In this document: positions 44,841 through 56,214 of the stretch, in pieces
Numbering within the stretch: position 1 is the stretch's first letter
How the letters are laid out: every line of letters starts with the position of its first letter
Source: Strongylocentrotus purpuratus
Taxonomy: Eukaryota; Echinodermata; Echinoidea; Camarodonta; Strongylocentrotidae
Assembly: GCF_000002235.5 (NCBI RefSeq)
Contig: NW_022145597.1
Coordinates: 31,750,797 to 31,814,796 of the forward strand
DNA length: 64,000 nucleotides
Direction of reading: 5' to 3'
Notes under the pieces: model-generated
The model's database searches: none
The model's input: the letters and a program-made list of their open reading frames with translations, nothing else
What the model was told of the DNA's origin: nothing
Made by a program: the position numbers and the translations under genes

Positions 44841-45511
44841 GCGAATTTTTTTTCCGTACTCGAGAGGGCAAATACCCCATGTGCGCATGCGCGTGGACTT
44901 GTGATTTCTCTGCTACTTCCCATACGAAATGTACATGTATTCGCATCTACTGTGCACGATTCGCGTTCTACGAGTAAACGATGGCATAGTAGTCTTCAAA
45001 CACAGACTCTGATTTGCCAGTTTGACAAATCAATATGCGTATGTGTCGCGATGTGCTTATTCAAGTCTGTGTAGTTGTATGATTCAGACCCAGTAGTGCA
45101 TATGGAAATACATTGCAACTTGTATAGAATGGTATAGTAGTCTGCAAGCACAGACGCTAATATGACAGTTTGACAACATACTAGTAGTGTGCTGAGAAGT
45201 ACTTTATTCAAGTCGCCAACTTGTATAGAATGGTATAGTAGTCTGCAAGCACAGACGCTAATCTGACAGTTTGACAACATACTAGTAGTGTGCTGAGAAG
45301 TACTTTATTCAAGTCTGCGTAGATGTATGATTCAGACCCTACTGGTGCGTGCGTTAGAAATGCATCTCAATGTGTAGAGTGTAGTATAGTAGTCTGCAAG
45401 GACATAATAATATATTGTGTATTGATGAGTAGTGATTTTATGCAAGTTTGTGTAGTTTAATGATTCCAGACCCCATGGTAGGCCTATGTATTGTGCCACT
45501 GCTCTCTCACA

Positions 45512-45542
<31 letters not shown>

Positions 45543-45880
45543 CATATCGATTAGCGTCTGTGCTTGCAGACTACTATACCATGCTATTCAATTTGGGATG
45601 CATTTCTGTAAGCACTAAAATGTCTGAATCATACAACTACTCAGACTTGAATACTAGTACTATTGCTACGCACGATATATGCGTAATTGTTTTGTCAAAC
45701 TGGCAAATCAGAGTCTGTGTTTGAAGACTACTATGCCATCGTTTACTCGTAGAACGCGAATCGTGCACAGTAGATGCGAATACAATGTACATTTCGTATG
45801 GGAAGTAGCAGAGAAATCACAAGTCCACGCGCATGCGCACATGGGGTATTTGCCCTCTCGAGTACGGAAAAAAAATTCGC
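44841..45880. mobile_element. 1040-bp foldback element with ~190-bp arms and 9-bp target duplication
   Basis: Arms 44841-45029 and 45691-45880 are near-identical inverted copies (start GCGAATTTTTTTTCCGTACT). ACCCGGATC flanks both ends (44832-44840, 45881-45889). Inside the arms lie further tandem blocks with TATAGTAGTCTGCAAGCACA (about 45133 and 45235, and reversed near 45555) and AACATACTAGTAGTGTGCTG (45174, 45276). No transposase. A 9-bp duplication is typical of Mutator-like elements; foldback transposons (TU family) have been described in sea urchins. Confidence 0.9.
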
Positions 45881-45899
45881 ACCCGGATCATATCGGAGC

Positions 45900-46820
45900 G
45901 ATGGTCATATTTAGTCTTTAATCAAAGCGTTTATAGCTGCCCCAGATTAAGTGGTCCATGCTAAATAACAACGGTGTGAGTGAGGGATTCCACCAAAGCG
46001 TTGAATAAAGGCTACAATTGGCGACGGGCGAGATATTCAATTCATTACCTCCTGAATGATAAGCGTCTATTAATAAACCTAAACAACAACAGCAAGCCAT
46101 CCTGTCAATCAATTAACAATAGACTTTATTTTTGTTTATAAGACAAATTAGGAAGGAAAAATTACTGATTATACTGAGACACTACTTTAGGTTTATATTT
46201 AGATTTTATTTGACTGACTCTATATATATCGACCCTCTCGAGAGCACAAGTTACAACAAGATAAGATAAGATAAGATATTTATTCGTCTTTCTTTCAAAA
46301 TGACACATAGAGCATAAGATTAGATCCCATTACACATTTACAATGCAAAAAAAACAAACACAAAGCAAATCATGGCAATGATAAAAACAAAGTGAACTAA
46401 AAGATAGACGAAAGATATCTGTATATAAAATAAAGTTAGAATATATATATATAGATCTAATATGAAAATACATAGACATGATATATACATTATCACTACC
46501 GTTATAAGGATTATCCTACGCTAACGTTACCGATTGAGCCAACGATGCTTGGCAAATTGGGTGGATGAAAAAAAGGTTTGCATGGATAATAACCATTGCA
46601 AACCTTTTCTCAGCTCATTGGGCGCGTGACACGGTATTAGCCTAGGCGAAGGGTTCTCAAACTTTTTACTTGGCGCGGTCCAGATGTGATTTCCATGAAA
46701 TCTTAAAGGTTCGAAACAATGTGCAAATTTAGTTTATTTGACCAATTATTTCCATAGATACATATTTATGTATTGCTACAGTTGAGACAGACAAAAAGTG
46801 GAAGTTCAGGTACACAATCA
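45900..46820. other. gene-free spacer between two transposons
   Basis: Apart from the LINE-tail-like piece at 46254-46440 and an inverted pair GGTTTGCATGGATAA / TTGCAAACC near 46576-46605, I see nothing coding here. Confidence 0.4.
46254..46440 (-). mobile_element. LINE 3'-tail-like fragment with (AAGAT) microsatellite
   Basis: ACAAGATAAGATAAGATAAG then ATATTTATTCGTCTTTC, the same architecture as the pieces at 18.1 and 57.8 kb but a different repeat unit. No coding remnant is visible. Confidence 0.35.
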
Positions 46821-48561
46821 CCCAGATAGCAAAATATCTGGGGCCCATCTGGGTTTTGTATGGGATGGCTAAAGCCCACGTGGCCCATACAAAAACCAGA
46901 TGGGCCTTCCCACCCAGAACCCACGCATATGGGCCCATGTGGGCCCCATGTGGGTTTTTGTTGGTCAAAATCGCACGTCGAGCATTGGCTGGGCCCAGCT
47001 AAAAACCAGGTGTATACCAGATGGGCCTTCCCACCCATAACCCACAACTACCGACACATATGGGCCCATGTGGGCCCCATGTGGGTTTTTGGTGGTGAAA
47101 ATCGCACATCGAACACCGGCTAGGCCCTGCTAAAAACCAGTTGTATACCAGATGGGCCTTCCCACCAAGAACCCACAAGTACCAACACATATGTGCCCCA
47201 TGTGGGCCCCATGTGGGTTTTTGGTGGTGAAAATTGCACGGCGAACATCGGCTGGGCCCAGCTAAAAACCAGATGTATACCAGATGGGCCTTCCCACCAA
47301 GAACCCACAAGTACCAACACATAATGTGCCCCATGTGGGCCCCATGTGGGTTTTTGGTGGTGAAAATCGCACGTCGAACATCGGCTAGGCCCAGCTAAAA
47401 ACCAGATGTATACCAGATGGGCCTTCCCATCAAAAACCCACAAGTACCAACACATATGTGCCCCATGTGGGCCCCATGTGGGTTTTTGGTGGTGAAAATT
47501 GCAAGTCGAACATTGTCTTCGCCCAGCTGAAAACCAGATGTATACCAGATGGGCCTTCCCACCCAAAACCCACAAAATATACCCAGAATTTGCATAATGA
47601 ATATGGGGTGCGTGCATATCTATGTTTTTTTACAATTTATCTGAATTTACAGGATATTTCCTAATTGCTGATGATTTAGTTATAAGCAATTCATTTCGAA
47701 AATACTATTAAATGTAAATTGCTAATTATTAGGACATTTCACTACTTTGTATACATTACATTTAATTAAACATGAATTAGGAAAAACACTAACTATGACC
47801 TAAAACAGATTCAATAAAATACAAGTATATGGAAATGTCTCATCACCGCACAATAACCAAGTCTTCTTAATACCAATGCCTTTACATTGGAAATTTTAGA
47901 CGATGTGTTGTTGCCAATGGCAAAATTAATTAGTGCAAGTGCTACATAAATTACTAATTAAGTCTGCTAATTGGAGCTAACAACTGGTTGAAAGTTGTGC
48001 CAAATGGTACGACTGGTCCAGTTAAACCCAACTGGTAACCTTGGAAATAGAAATGGGATAAATGAATTCAGCAACTGGGTAAAAATAGAACCCATTTAAA
48101 CAATGAAGCCCATTTAGAACCACATTGGCCCATACGGGACCATATCAAACCCACTTGGCCCATATGGATCCCATATAAAAACCCGCTTATAGCCCATATG
48201 GGGCCCATATAGAACCCACTTGACCCATATATAGAATGTGGTAGGTCCCACATATAACCCACATGGCCCATCTGGTGCCCAATAGGTAACCCTTGTGTAT
48301 ATTGATGGGCCAATTGTGGGGCCCATCTGGGTTCTACGTGGGCCCATCTGGGCCAAGTGGGTCCAATCTGGGCCGCCCATCTGGGGCCCTTCTATAACCC
48401 GGGTGCAGATTGCTGGGCCCCACATGGGGCCCATCTGGGACCCAAATGGGCTAAATGGGCCAAGTGGGCAATAGATGGGCTGGCCCATCTGGGCCAAGTG
48501 GGCCAGCCCAGTTGTAACCAGATAAAACCCAGATGGGCCCCACAACATTTTGCTATCTGGG
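46821..48561. mobile_element. 1741-bp element with CCCAGATAGC ends and palindromic CCCAT-GGG arrays
   Basis: The left end CCCAGATAGCAAAATATCTG and the right end CATTTTGCTATCTGGG are inverted copies. The left arm (46860-47575) is a tandem array of a 120-130-bp unit (CATGTGGGCCCCATGTGGGT, AAACCAG.TGTATACCAGATGG, CCTTCCCACC.A.AACCCACA), about six copies. The right arm (48110-48545) is a dense run of short motifs such as CCCATATGGGGCCCATAT and GGGCCCATCTGGGCC. The AT-rich middle is unremarkable. The open frames over the arrays (WVLGGKAHLVYIWFLAGPS type) follow from the repeats. Confidence 0.85.
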
Positions 48562-48719
48562 CATGTAGGGTTAAGGCCAATGCGAAAAGAAGCCTGTTTT
48601 TTCACCAATAACTGCTTAGACATTGGCATGCACAAATGGAGGGATTGCAAGACGAAGGCACTAATGAGAATGGAAAATTGACACTTATTGCAAATGAAAA
48701 TGGGAATTTGTCGACGTAA

Positions 48720-48905
48720 AAGAGGCCCGTGTCCAAATAAAAGTGGCACTTAATTATCAGAGTTGTAAAGGGGAAGGGGCACTTTTACTAATTAATATAG
48801 GGGCACTTGTCAAAGTAAAAGGGGCACTATTCCTATGTAAAAAGGGGTACTTCTTACAAAGTTAAAGGGGCAATTTTCCTATGTAAAAAGGGGCACTTTC
48901 GAGTG
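48720..48905 (+). repeat. degenerate short tandem repeat, AAAGGGGCACTTTT type
   Basis: AAAAGTGGCACTT, AAGGGGCACTTTTAC, ATAGGGGCACTTGTC, AAAGGGGCACTATTCC and AAAAAGGGGCACTTTC recur at roughly 30-45 bp spacing with CCTATGTAAA between several. Confidence 0.7.
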
Positions 48906-49167
48906 CTTGAAAAAGTGGGTGGGGGAGGGTTCCCCACGGCCATGGAATTAATGACGAAAAAATACTAAACTTGGCATATTGACAGAGTATATCTCATAAA
49001 GAGTAAGTCCATGACATTTCATATGTCTCAAATGGCTTTTGAATGATTATTCACATATCAGCGAACTATTCTGCATTGTGTACGGTATAGGGGAGACCGG
49101 GGACAATTGAAACACTTTTTTTCCAAGTCTGACATATCAATTTTATCATAGTTAACTACTTACTTAA

Positions 49168-49353
49168 AGTCTATCTGCACTAGTTTGGCCAGGAGGGATT
49201 ATACCTCCTTGTAGGGTTACTCAGGTGGTTATCTCATCAAATCAGCTCTCAATTAACATAAGAAAAAGGGGATCTTGGGGAACCAACGGGTACCGCTTAG
49301 GCATTGTTAGCTTTATAGAAGGCGCGAGTAGCTACAAGTAGTGCAGTCCCGCT
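49168..49353 (+). mobile_element. 186-bp TTAA-flanked MITE, family A copy 3
   Basis: TTAA|AGTCTATCTGCACTAGTTTG ... GTAGTGCAGTCCCGCT|TTAA. Internal sequence (GGTTATCTCATCAAATCAGC) is shared with copies 1 and 2. Confidence 0.85.
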
Positions 49354-49808
49354 TTAAAAGCATATGAAATGAAAGATGCATATCTTGGCGGCTTGAAATA
49401 TGACTAGGTTGTGGTTAAGTGAAACAAATTATTTTGAAGCCATAATCATTTCAAAACCTGAAGTCAAGTGTTACAATTTCCCCACAACACGTGGTAATTG
49501 TAACCCACCCATGGGTAATTGGCACATACAATTATTGTACCAACAAATCATATCCTTCAGAAAGATTTGTTGATTTTTTTTATATATTGTTTTGTTTACC
49601 TAAAGGCACACGCTGGACAGATTCTTAATACCTAAACAACATTCTATAGAACCCCAATAACATTGGGAGTGCATATTTTTTTTTTGTCCCGAAATTTGAA
49701 AATTTGACCGATCGACATTCCGTTTCGTTGAGGGGGAGGGGGGGGGGGGGGGGGTAAGGTCATCGTTTTTAGGTCGTCTATTATAATTTTTTTTTTTACC
49801 CCCAAAAA

Positions 49809-50917
49809 ATGAAGTGGAGGGATAACACAAGTATAAATACTTATCTCGGTTATCCCCTTAAATTAAATACAAGCAAACAAAATAGGGGGTTCATGGCAAA
49901 AATCACATGATCGTTCTTTTAGCACAGAAGTAAAATCTTGAATTACCTTTTAGCAAAATATGGACAAATATGTGCTTGAGCCAGGCGCTTACACAGGGGG
50001 GGGGGGGGGGGGGGGGTTACCCCCCCCCTGTAGTTTTTTTTTTTATGTGTATGTTTTTTGAGAACCCCCCTTATGAGTTTTAATTTTTTTAGGTCGTCCA
50101 TTCGGATTTTTCTTTTTGTAATTTTTTTTTTGGTAGCGTATAATAGCGCGTTTTTTTAACTAGGGATGGGAGCCTATGTTACATTTGCCCCGCCTTTTAT
50201 CTACGGTCTCCCCTACATAATTCATTGGAAAACGTTTATTTTGGTCGTGCGCCAAAAAAAAGGTACAGTACCCATGGTTTCCTTTACGATTCGAAATTAT
50301 ATAAACTTGTACAAAAAAGATAGAGGGGGGGGGGGGGCGGGTGGATTCTGCCCCCACCCTTCTGGTTAAAAACAAAAATATTAAAAAAAATCTGGGCCAC
50401 GCCAGCTGGGGTGCGCAAGAATTCAAGACATAAAATATGTTGAGGAAAACAAATAATCACATTTCATCCACGATAGGAAATGGGGGCGAAGGGGGAGGGG
50501 GGTCGAAGGGGGGCGATCGCAGTAAGGTTTTTCGGGGAGGAGGGAGGTGGGGCGTGGATAAACTTTGGACAATTCAGACACAGGTCAATATAAGTATGTA
50601 GCTACAAAATATAAAGCTGGAGTTTCACAATCAAGAAGTTATAAGGCATACATTTTCACTTCACCCCCTCCTCTCTCTCCCCCTCTCTCTCTCTCTCTCT
50701 CTCTCTCGTACATAATTATGTATACACACACGCACCCACACCAAACGCGCACACGCGCACACCTACACACGTACACACAACGCACTCAATCACTCTTCAA
50801 TCTCTGCCTCTTGCTGTATTTTTCCATCACCATGAAGCCCTTATCTTGTTTGCTTGTATTTAATTTAAGGGAATAACTGAGATAAGTATTTATACTTTTG
50901 TTATCCCTCCACTTCAT
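49809..50917. mobile_element. 1.1-kb element with ~68-bp TIR ATGAAGTGGAGGGATAACA
   Basis: The left ATGAAGTGGAGGGATAACAC AAGTATAAATACTTATCT arm is mirrored at the right end (50850-50917). Inside are G runs (49998, 50323), CT and AC microsatellites (50690-50790) and no credible gene. Confidence 0.75.
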
Positions 50918-51976
50918 TGGTTGCACATGTATCGTTTTGTACACTTTTATTTCAGGTTGAGTGGAAATACATTCAATTAAAAATTCAATTCAGTCCAATA
51001 ATATTATCAGGGGTCACACTAATATTAAGACATCAAGCTTCGCTTATCTTAGAACCTTGGCAATATATATATCTTTCAATTATATTGAGTTTTACCATGT
51101 ATTCAGAACTGAATAAATAAATAAAATTAAATATTAAAATTCAAATAAATTCCATGATCTACAAATTAAAGTTGTCTTATTTTAATAAATCTTTATCATG
51201 AACGATATAAAGCTAGGCTATGACCAACATAGATTATTTTATTAAGAACAAATCAACAGACTAAGGACATATTATAGAATTGTAATAATGGATTGCTTTT
51301 AAGAAATCCAAGCGCAGAAAAGTTTGAAACCCCACTCGGGTCTACCCGTATGTGAAGCCGGATATATTCTCAAAGTCGCAAGCTTCGGCATTGATCATTT
51401 TGTCAGGCCAAGTCGGAGGAAAGATCGTATGCGGGTTGTTTGCTGATGGATGACTGGCGCCGCGGTAAAGGGGGAACTTAAACAAAAAATAAAAACAATA
51501 TTTTGTCGAGGTCATAAGTGTATCAATCATTATTTTGATAATCTATGATCTAAATGAATCTTCTTTTACTTTGACCTATATACAGTGCGTCCCAGATAAA
51601 ACGAAACCGAGAATTATCGATGTTTTATCATAACTTAATCACAATTATAATTGACAAATGACACATATTTGGAAAGCTTAGATCCTCTTCTTTCATTTGA
51701 TGCAACTCATAATAATGCATATTTCACGTATGAGTGATTAAAATCAATTTTGAGAGAGGAAACCGAAAAGTCGTTTGGCGGGCGGTATCTGAATTTCAAA
51801 GAGAAAATCACATTTCTAGAAAGTTGATTATCTGCCCTTTCATATAGCACCTCCGAATTCAGGAAAAATGAGCTAGGAATAACAAAGTCCTGTTTGTTTA
51901 AAGTGGTGCTTGCATTTCCATAATTTTATTAAACGAATTCGTTTTCACTGGCTGCCTACCGTATCAACAAACGAAA

Positions 51977-52752
51977 TTAGGGACTTTTATATTGAGTGGA
52001 CGAGAACACGACGAACGCCGACTGATCATGCGTGTTGACGTACTCAACTGCCCATGTTGACTACAATTAGAAATCTTTTAGATTGCTTTCGACGATATAC
52101 ATGCATGCAGGAAGTAACACTATGAACATGACAGACAAAGAAAGAGGACAAAATATACAGTTCCTCATTCTACCCTCAACAATAGGCCATTTTCGTAATG
52201 TAACCAAATTTAATGCATAGGTCTTTGTGAAGTGCACAATAAAAATTATTTCATTCACCTGATAGGAATAATAGTATTTCAATAGTCAGAATGCAACTGC
52301 ATATACTAAGTGTTGCTAGGTAGGTCAAGCCATAATGTTTGTCCAACCTGGCAACAACTAATGTTGCAGTTAGGATTCTGTCTATTGAAATACTATTATT
52401 CTTATCAGGTGAATATAGTTTGTATTGAGGCACTTCACAAAGACCTATGCATTCAATTTGGTTACATTACGAAAATGGCATATTGCTGTGGTAGAACATT
52501 CCTTCACTGCTATTATGTAACAATGTGTAGAACAGGTGAATAGCAGGGAAGGAATGTTCCTTTGTCTACCTGAGGAACTGTATATTTTATGACGACGCGG
52601 CATATATACTAGTACCGTACTAGATTTAGGAAAATCAAGGTTGACGCATTCTCGATCGCTGACTGAGACGACGTGACGCATGCGCAGTGCCTTAAAATGA
52701 CGTCACACGTTGCAGTCAAAGCTGTCAACGTGCAAATCTAAAAGTCCCTAAT
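51977..52752. mobile_element. nested MITE with TTAGGGACTTTTA ends, itself holding another inverted repeat
   Basis: Ends TTAGGGACTTTTATATTG and CAAATCTAAAAGTCCCTAA belong to the family at 22831-22950. Within it, 52135-52591 is a separate inverted repeat (ATATACAGTTCCTCA ... TGAGGAACTGTATAT) whose arms also share TTTTCGTAATGTAACCAAAT. Confidence 0.7.
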
Positions 52753-52755
52753 AAC

Positions 52756-52852
52756 AAAAGACTTAACTCCGTTTCGTTGACAATCAGCCGTAGACGAAAG
52801 ACTTCATGCATGGCTGATTGTCAACGAAACAGAGTTAAGTCTTTTGTCAATT
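52756..52852. repeat. hairpin with 35-bp arms
   Basis: CAAAAGACTTAACTCCGTTT CGTTGACAATCAGCC and its inverted copy enclose a 22-bp loop (GTAGACGAAAGACTTCATGC AT). One mismatch in the arms. Confidence 0.85.
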
Positions 52853-53045
52853 CTGCTTTTTGCAACGGCAGGCAGCCAGTTAAGACGAATTTGTTTGCTA
52901 AAATTATGAAAATGTAAGGGCTACTTTAAACAATCAGAACTTTGTCATTCCTTGCTCATTTTTCCTGATTGAGGTGTCATATTATGAAAGGGCAGAAACT
53001 CAACTTTCTAGAAATGTGATTTTCTCTTTGAAATTCAGATACCGC

Positions 53046-54270
53046 CCTTAGCCCGGCAGCCCAGAGCACTTTGATCAAGTGAACGAGGTACCAATATCTG
53101 AGTATTGGAACATTTGGGGAAAAACCTAGGATATCCAAATGTGGACGTCTGCCAGGGTCCCTCTGCTGCATGTGGCCCCTGGGGCCAGTTGAGAGGGGCC
53201 CAAAAATGCTTCTGATCAAACGAACGAGGTACCACTTGAAACCAGTGTTAACTAAATGCATGGATGCCACAGAGCACTGAATGGCCCATACCAGACAAAT
53301 TTTCTGCTGCAAAGGGCCCGCCAGACGCCCCCAAAGGGGGCCCCCTAAAAATGCATTTGATCAAACGAACGAGGTACCACTTGAAACCAGTGTTAATTTA
53401 ATGTATGAATGCCACAGAGCACTGAATGGCCCATGCCAGACAAATTTTCTGCTGCTAAGAGCCCGCCAGACGCCCCCAAAGGGGGCCCCTAAAAATGCAT
53501 TTGATCAAACGAACGAGGTACCACTTGAAACCAGTGTTAATTTAATGCATGAATGCCACAGAGCACTGAATGGCCCATGCCAGACAAATTTTCTGCTGCT
53601 AAGGGCCCGCCAGACGCCCCTAATTGTGGCCCAAAAGCCAGTTTATGTAGCATTGACCCAGATTAAATATGCAAGGTACCACTCAAAACTAGTTTTGAAT
53701 GGTCGGGTTTATCTTATAGACTACGGAAATCATCATGCCAGATAAATGTCCTCCTGCAAATGGGCCCACACCCCACAAACTCACTGAAAAAAAATGGGCC
53801 CCAAATGGGCCATGATCAAATGAAGGAGAAACCACTTGAAACTAATTGTAACTTTATAGTTGAATGCCACAATGCACTGAATGGCCCATGTCAGACACAT
53901 TTTCTGATTCTTAGGGCCTGCCAGACGCCCCTAAAATGTGGCCAAAGGCCCATTATTGTATCATTGTTTAATATAAAGGCCTACTTTAGGTACGACTCAA
54001 AATCGATTTGGTATGGTAGTGTTCATTCTTACGGACTAAGAAAATCACCATGACATACTATTTTCTGCTGCAAAAGTGTTGAATGACACCCTAAAAAAGA
54101 GGAGCCCCAAATGGCCCATGAACGAACATAAGAGAAACTACACAAAACCAATATGAATTATTAAGGCATATTCCACAGAATAAATAACTGCCGATGCAAG
54201 ACAAATTTTAATCTGCATAGGGCCCACCAGATAAAAAAAAAAAGGCTGGCTCAATGTGGATACTGGGCCT
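53046..54270 (+). repeat. ~145-bp tandem array decaying rightward
   Basis: The anchor TGATCAAACGAACGAGGTAC recurs at 53213, 53358 and 53502, then in weaker form near 53660, 53810 and 54110. Units also share GCCACAGAGCACTGAATGGC and CCATGCCAGACAAATTTTCT. Central units are near-identical and 144-145 bp long, so a frame of about 48-residue repeats (FDQTNEVPLETSVNL type) stays open over 53281-53745. This looks like a by-product; there is no signal for a gene. Confidence 0.85.
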
Positions 54271-54667
54271 GAGGAAATATACATTAACGTAAATCAAATT
54301 TGCCATGTAACATGACATTTCAAGCAGATTACATTATTGCAATCCTAAATTTGATTACAGAATTAAAATGTGGTGTATACTACTAAATAAATATTCTACT
54401 TAAGACATGTTACCTGATTTTACTTCAATTAACAGCTAACAGTAACATATAGCATATGCCTATATGTTTCTTAAATACCATACGTTACAGGGGATCTATT
54501 GTACTCCCTCCTCAGGTCATATAATTATATCTTTGTATCTCTATGTCAGTCCTATGTAGCATACATGTACATGTACTTACATGTTTTAGTGTTTGACTAT
54601 TTGATATGATGTATCCATAGAGATATATATTAATAAGTGTTAGTAGTATATAGCTCTATGGATGTAT

Positions 54668-55800
54668 ATTATGCTTCCACTGAAATTGAATAAATGAATG
54701 AATATTAATGCCCTACACTGGACCAGCTATTGTTTTTGTTTCTTTAGCTATATTTCCAGCTCCAAGCAAACTTTCCAGTGTGGAAAAACAACATTTTTAA
54801 AGAACACTTGGATCACATTAGCCTCTACACCTTATTCGCAATCTAAAGTTGTTGTTGTTGTTTGTTGTATTTTTTGGCATGCAGTCAAATCTGACTATTT
54901 ACGCCTATATAGTCTAGTTCTTTAGTCGTGTTGAGGTAGTAGTCCTATTAATTCCTAGCTTGGAAACTCTGTGCGCCTGTGCTTCGCTGGTCTACTGCTG
55001 GGGGATGTACCATCCCAGCCAACCCTAGCTGCTACGTCCAATTATCCAATGGACTGACCAACATATTAACGGTATATCCCATTGATTTTTGTTTCAGCTT
55101 GTTCAGTTAGAATGTAGGCCTAGTTGTTTATACTCGTGTATAACTCTCACCTGGTGCAAATGTTTCTATACTGGATGAAATATGAAGCGATGTATTCCCA
55201 TTTCCGATATTACACTCATAATGGAGGAATATGACATTCCAACTGAGATTCACTAGTTCACCATCCGGAAGCATTTTATAAGGTAGACATACATGAAAAT
55301 AATATTTGCAATGTTTGCTAAATTATGGCATTTACTCTCTTTCCTATTCAACGTTCAACACAATTGAATGATTCTTGCAGTCTTGCTATAAACCAATATG
55401 CTATCAAGTAGGCTCTTGAATAATGAGGGTTACAAGCTCGATTTGTCGAATTGTATTTATATCATTCCAATAAATTCTTAGCCTCTACAAGAGTCTAAGG
55501 GCATATGCCTCAATTACAGAGAAGGAATGCTGTCATTAGTTACAATACTGTGTTATGGTTGAAATTTAAAATTGATTGGAAGAAAGTATTCCTCATTCAT
55601 TGTAAAATGCAACCTGATATAAATGACAGTGTTTCTTTTTCTTAGGCCTATGGCATGAAATGTTTTTCCATACAAGTAACTTTGCTTAGAGCAGCTAATA
55701 GCTAAAGAAACTCAACAATTGCTGGTCCCGTGTAGGGCATAAACGGTCATTCATTCATTTCATTTTAATGGAAGCATAAAATATTACAGGAGAATTTTTA
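54668..55800. mobile_element. possible 1.1-kb inverted-repeat element
   Basis: TTATGCTTCCACTGAAATTG ... ATGCCCTACACTGGACCAGC at 54668-54790 is mirrored by GCTGGTCCCGTGTAGGGCAT ... TGGAAGCATAA at 55690-55790. Arms are about 110 bp, somewhat diverged. The interior has no gene. Confidence 0.6.
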
Positions 55801-56214
55801 AAGGACGAGACACATCACATAAACAGAGGATTTATTTATGTTGGGGACCGGGGTAAAATGCAATAAATTATTGAAAATTTATTGCAGTTTCTGTTTTTTT
55901 ATTTTATTTATGGAAACTGCCCCCTACCCTAGCCCCCGCTGCGTACAGTCATGGTTCAGTGACAAAGCAATAACAAAATTATTCAATAGACTTTTCGGTT
56001 TCTTCTCTTCAAATTGATTTTAATCACTCAAGCGTGAAATATGCATCATAATGATTTGCATCAAATGAAAGAGGAGGATCTAAGCTTTCCAAATATGTGT
56101 CATTTATTAATTATAAATGTGATTAAGTTATGATAAAACATCGATAATTCTCGTTTTCGTTTTTTCTGGGACGCACTGTACTACGCCTACCTTAAACTCG
56201 GTCATTAAACAAAA

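Larger units (their letters stand above)
51583..56181. mobile_element. TA-flanked long-palindrome element split by later insertions
   Basis: TA|CAGTGCGTCCCAGA at the left and TGGGACGCACTG|TA at the right. The left arm 51583-51976 is mirrored in two pieces: 52753-53045 (inner part, through CAGATACCGCCC) and 55985-56181 (outer part, from GACTTTTCGGTTTC). So 53046-55984 was inserted into the right arm, and 51977-52752 lies at the palindrome centre. TA flanks and CAGTGCGTCC fit a Tc1/mariner-type non-autonomous element. Confidence 0.75.

Noticed and set aside
46729-48749. Overlapping open frames with WVLGGKAHLVYIWFLAGP-type repeats
   Set aside because: They translate the GGGCCC/CCCATGTGGG arrays of a transposon. 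Both strands are open and no splice-framed gene is present.
53281-54053. 154- and 97-codon frames with 48-residue repeats
   Set aside because: By-product of a 144-145-bp tandem array. Flanking frames decay with the array, and no promoter or splice context is seen.
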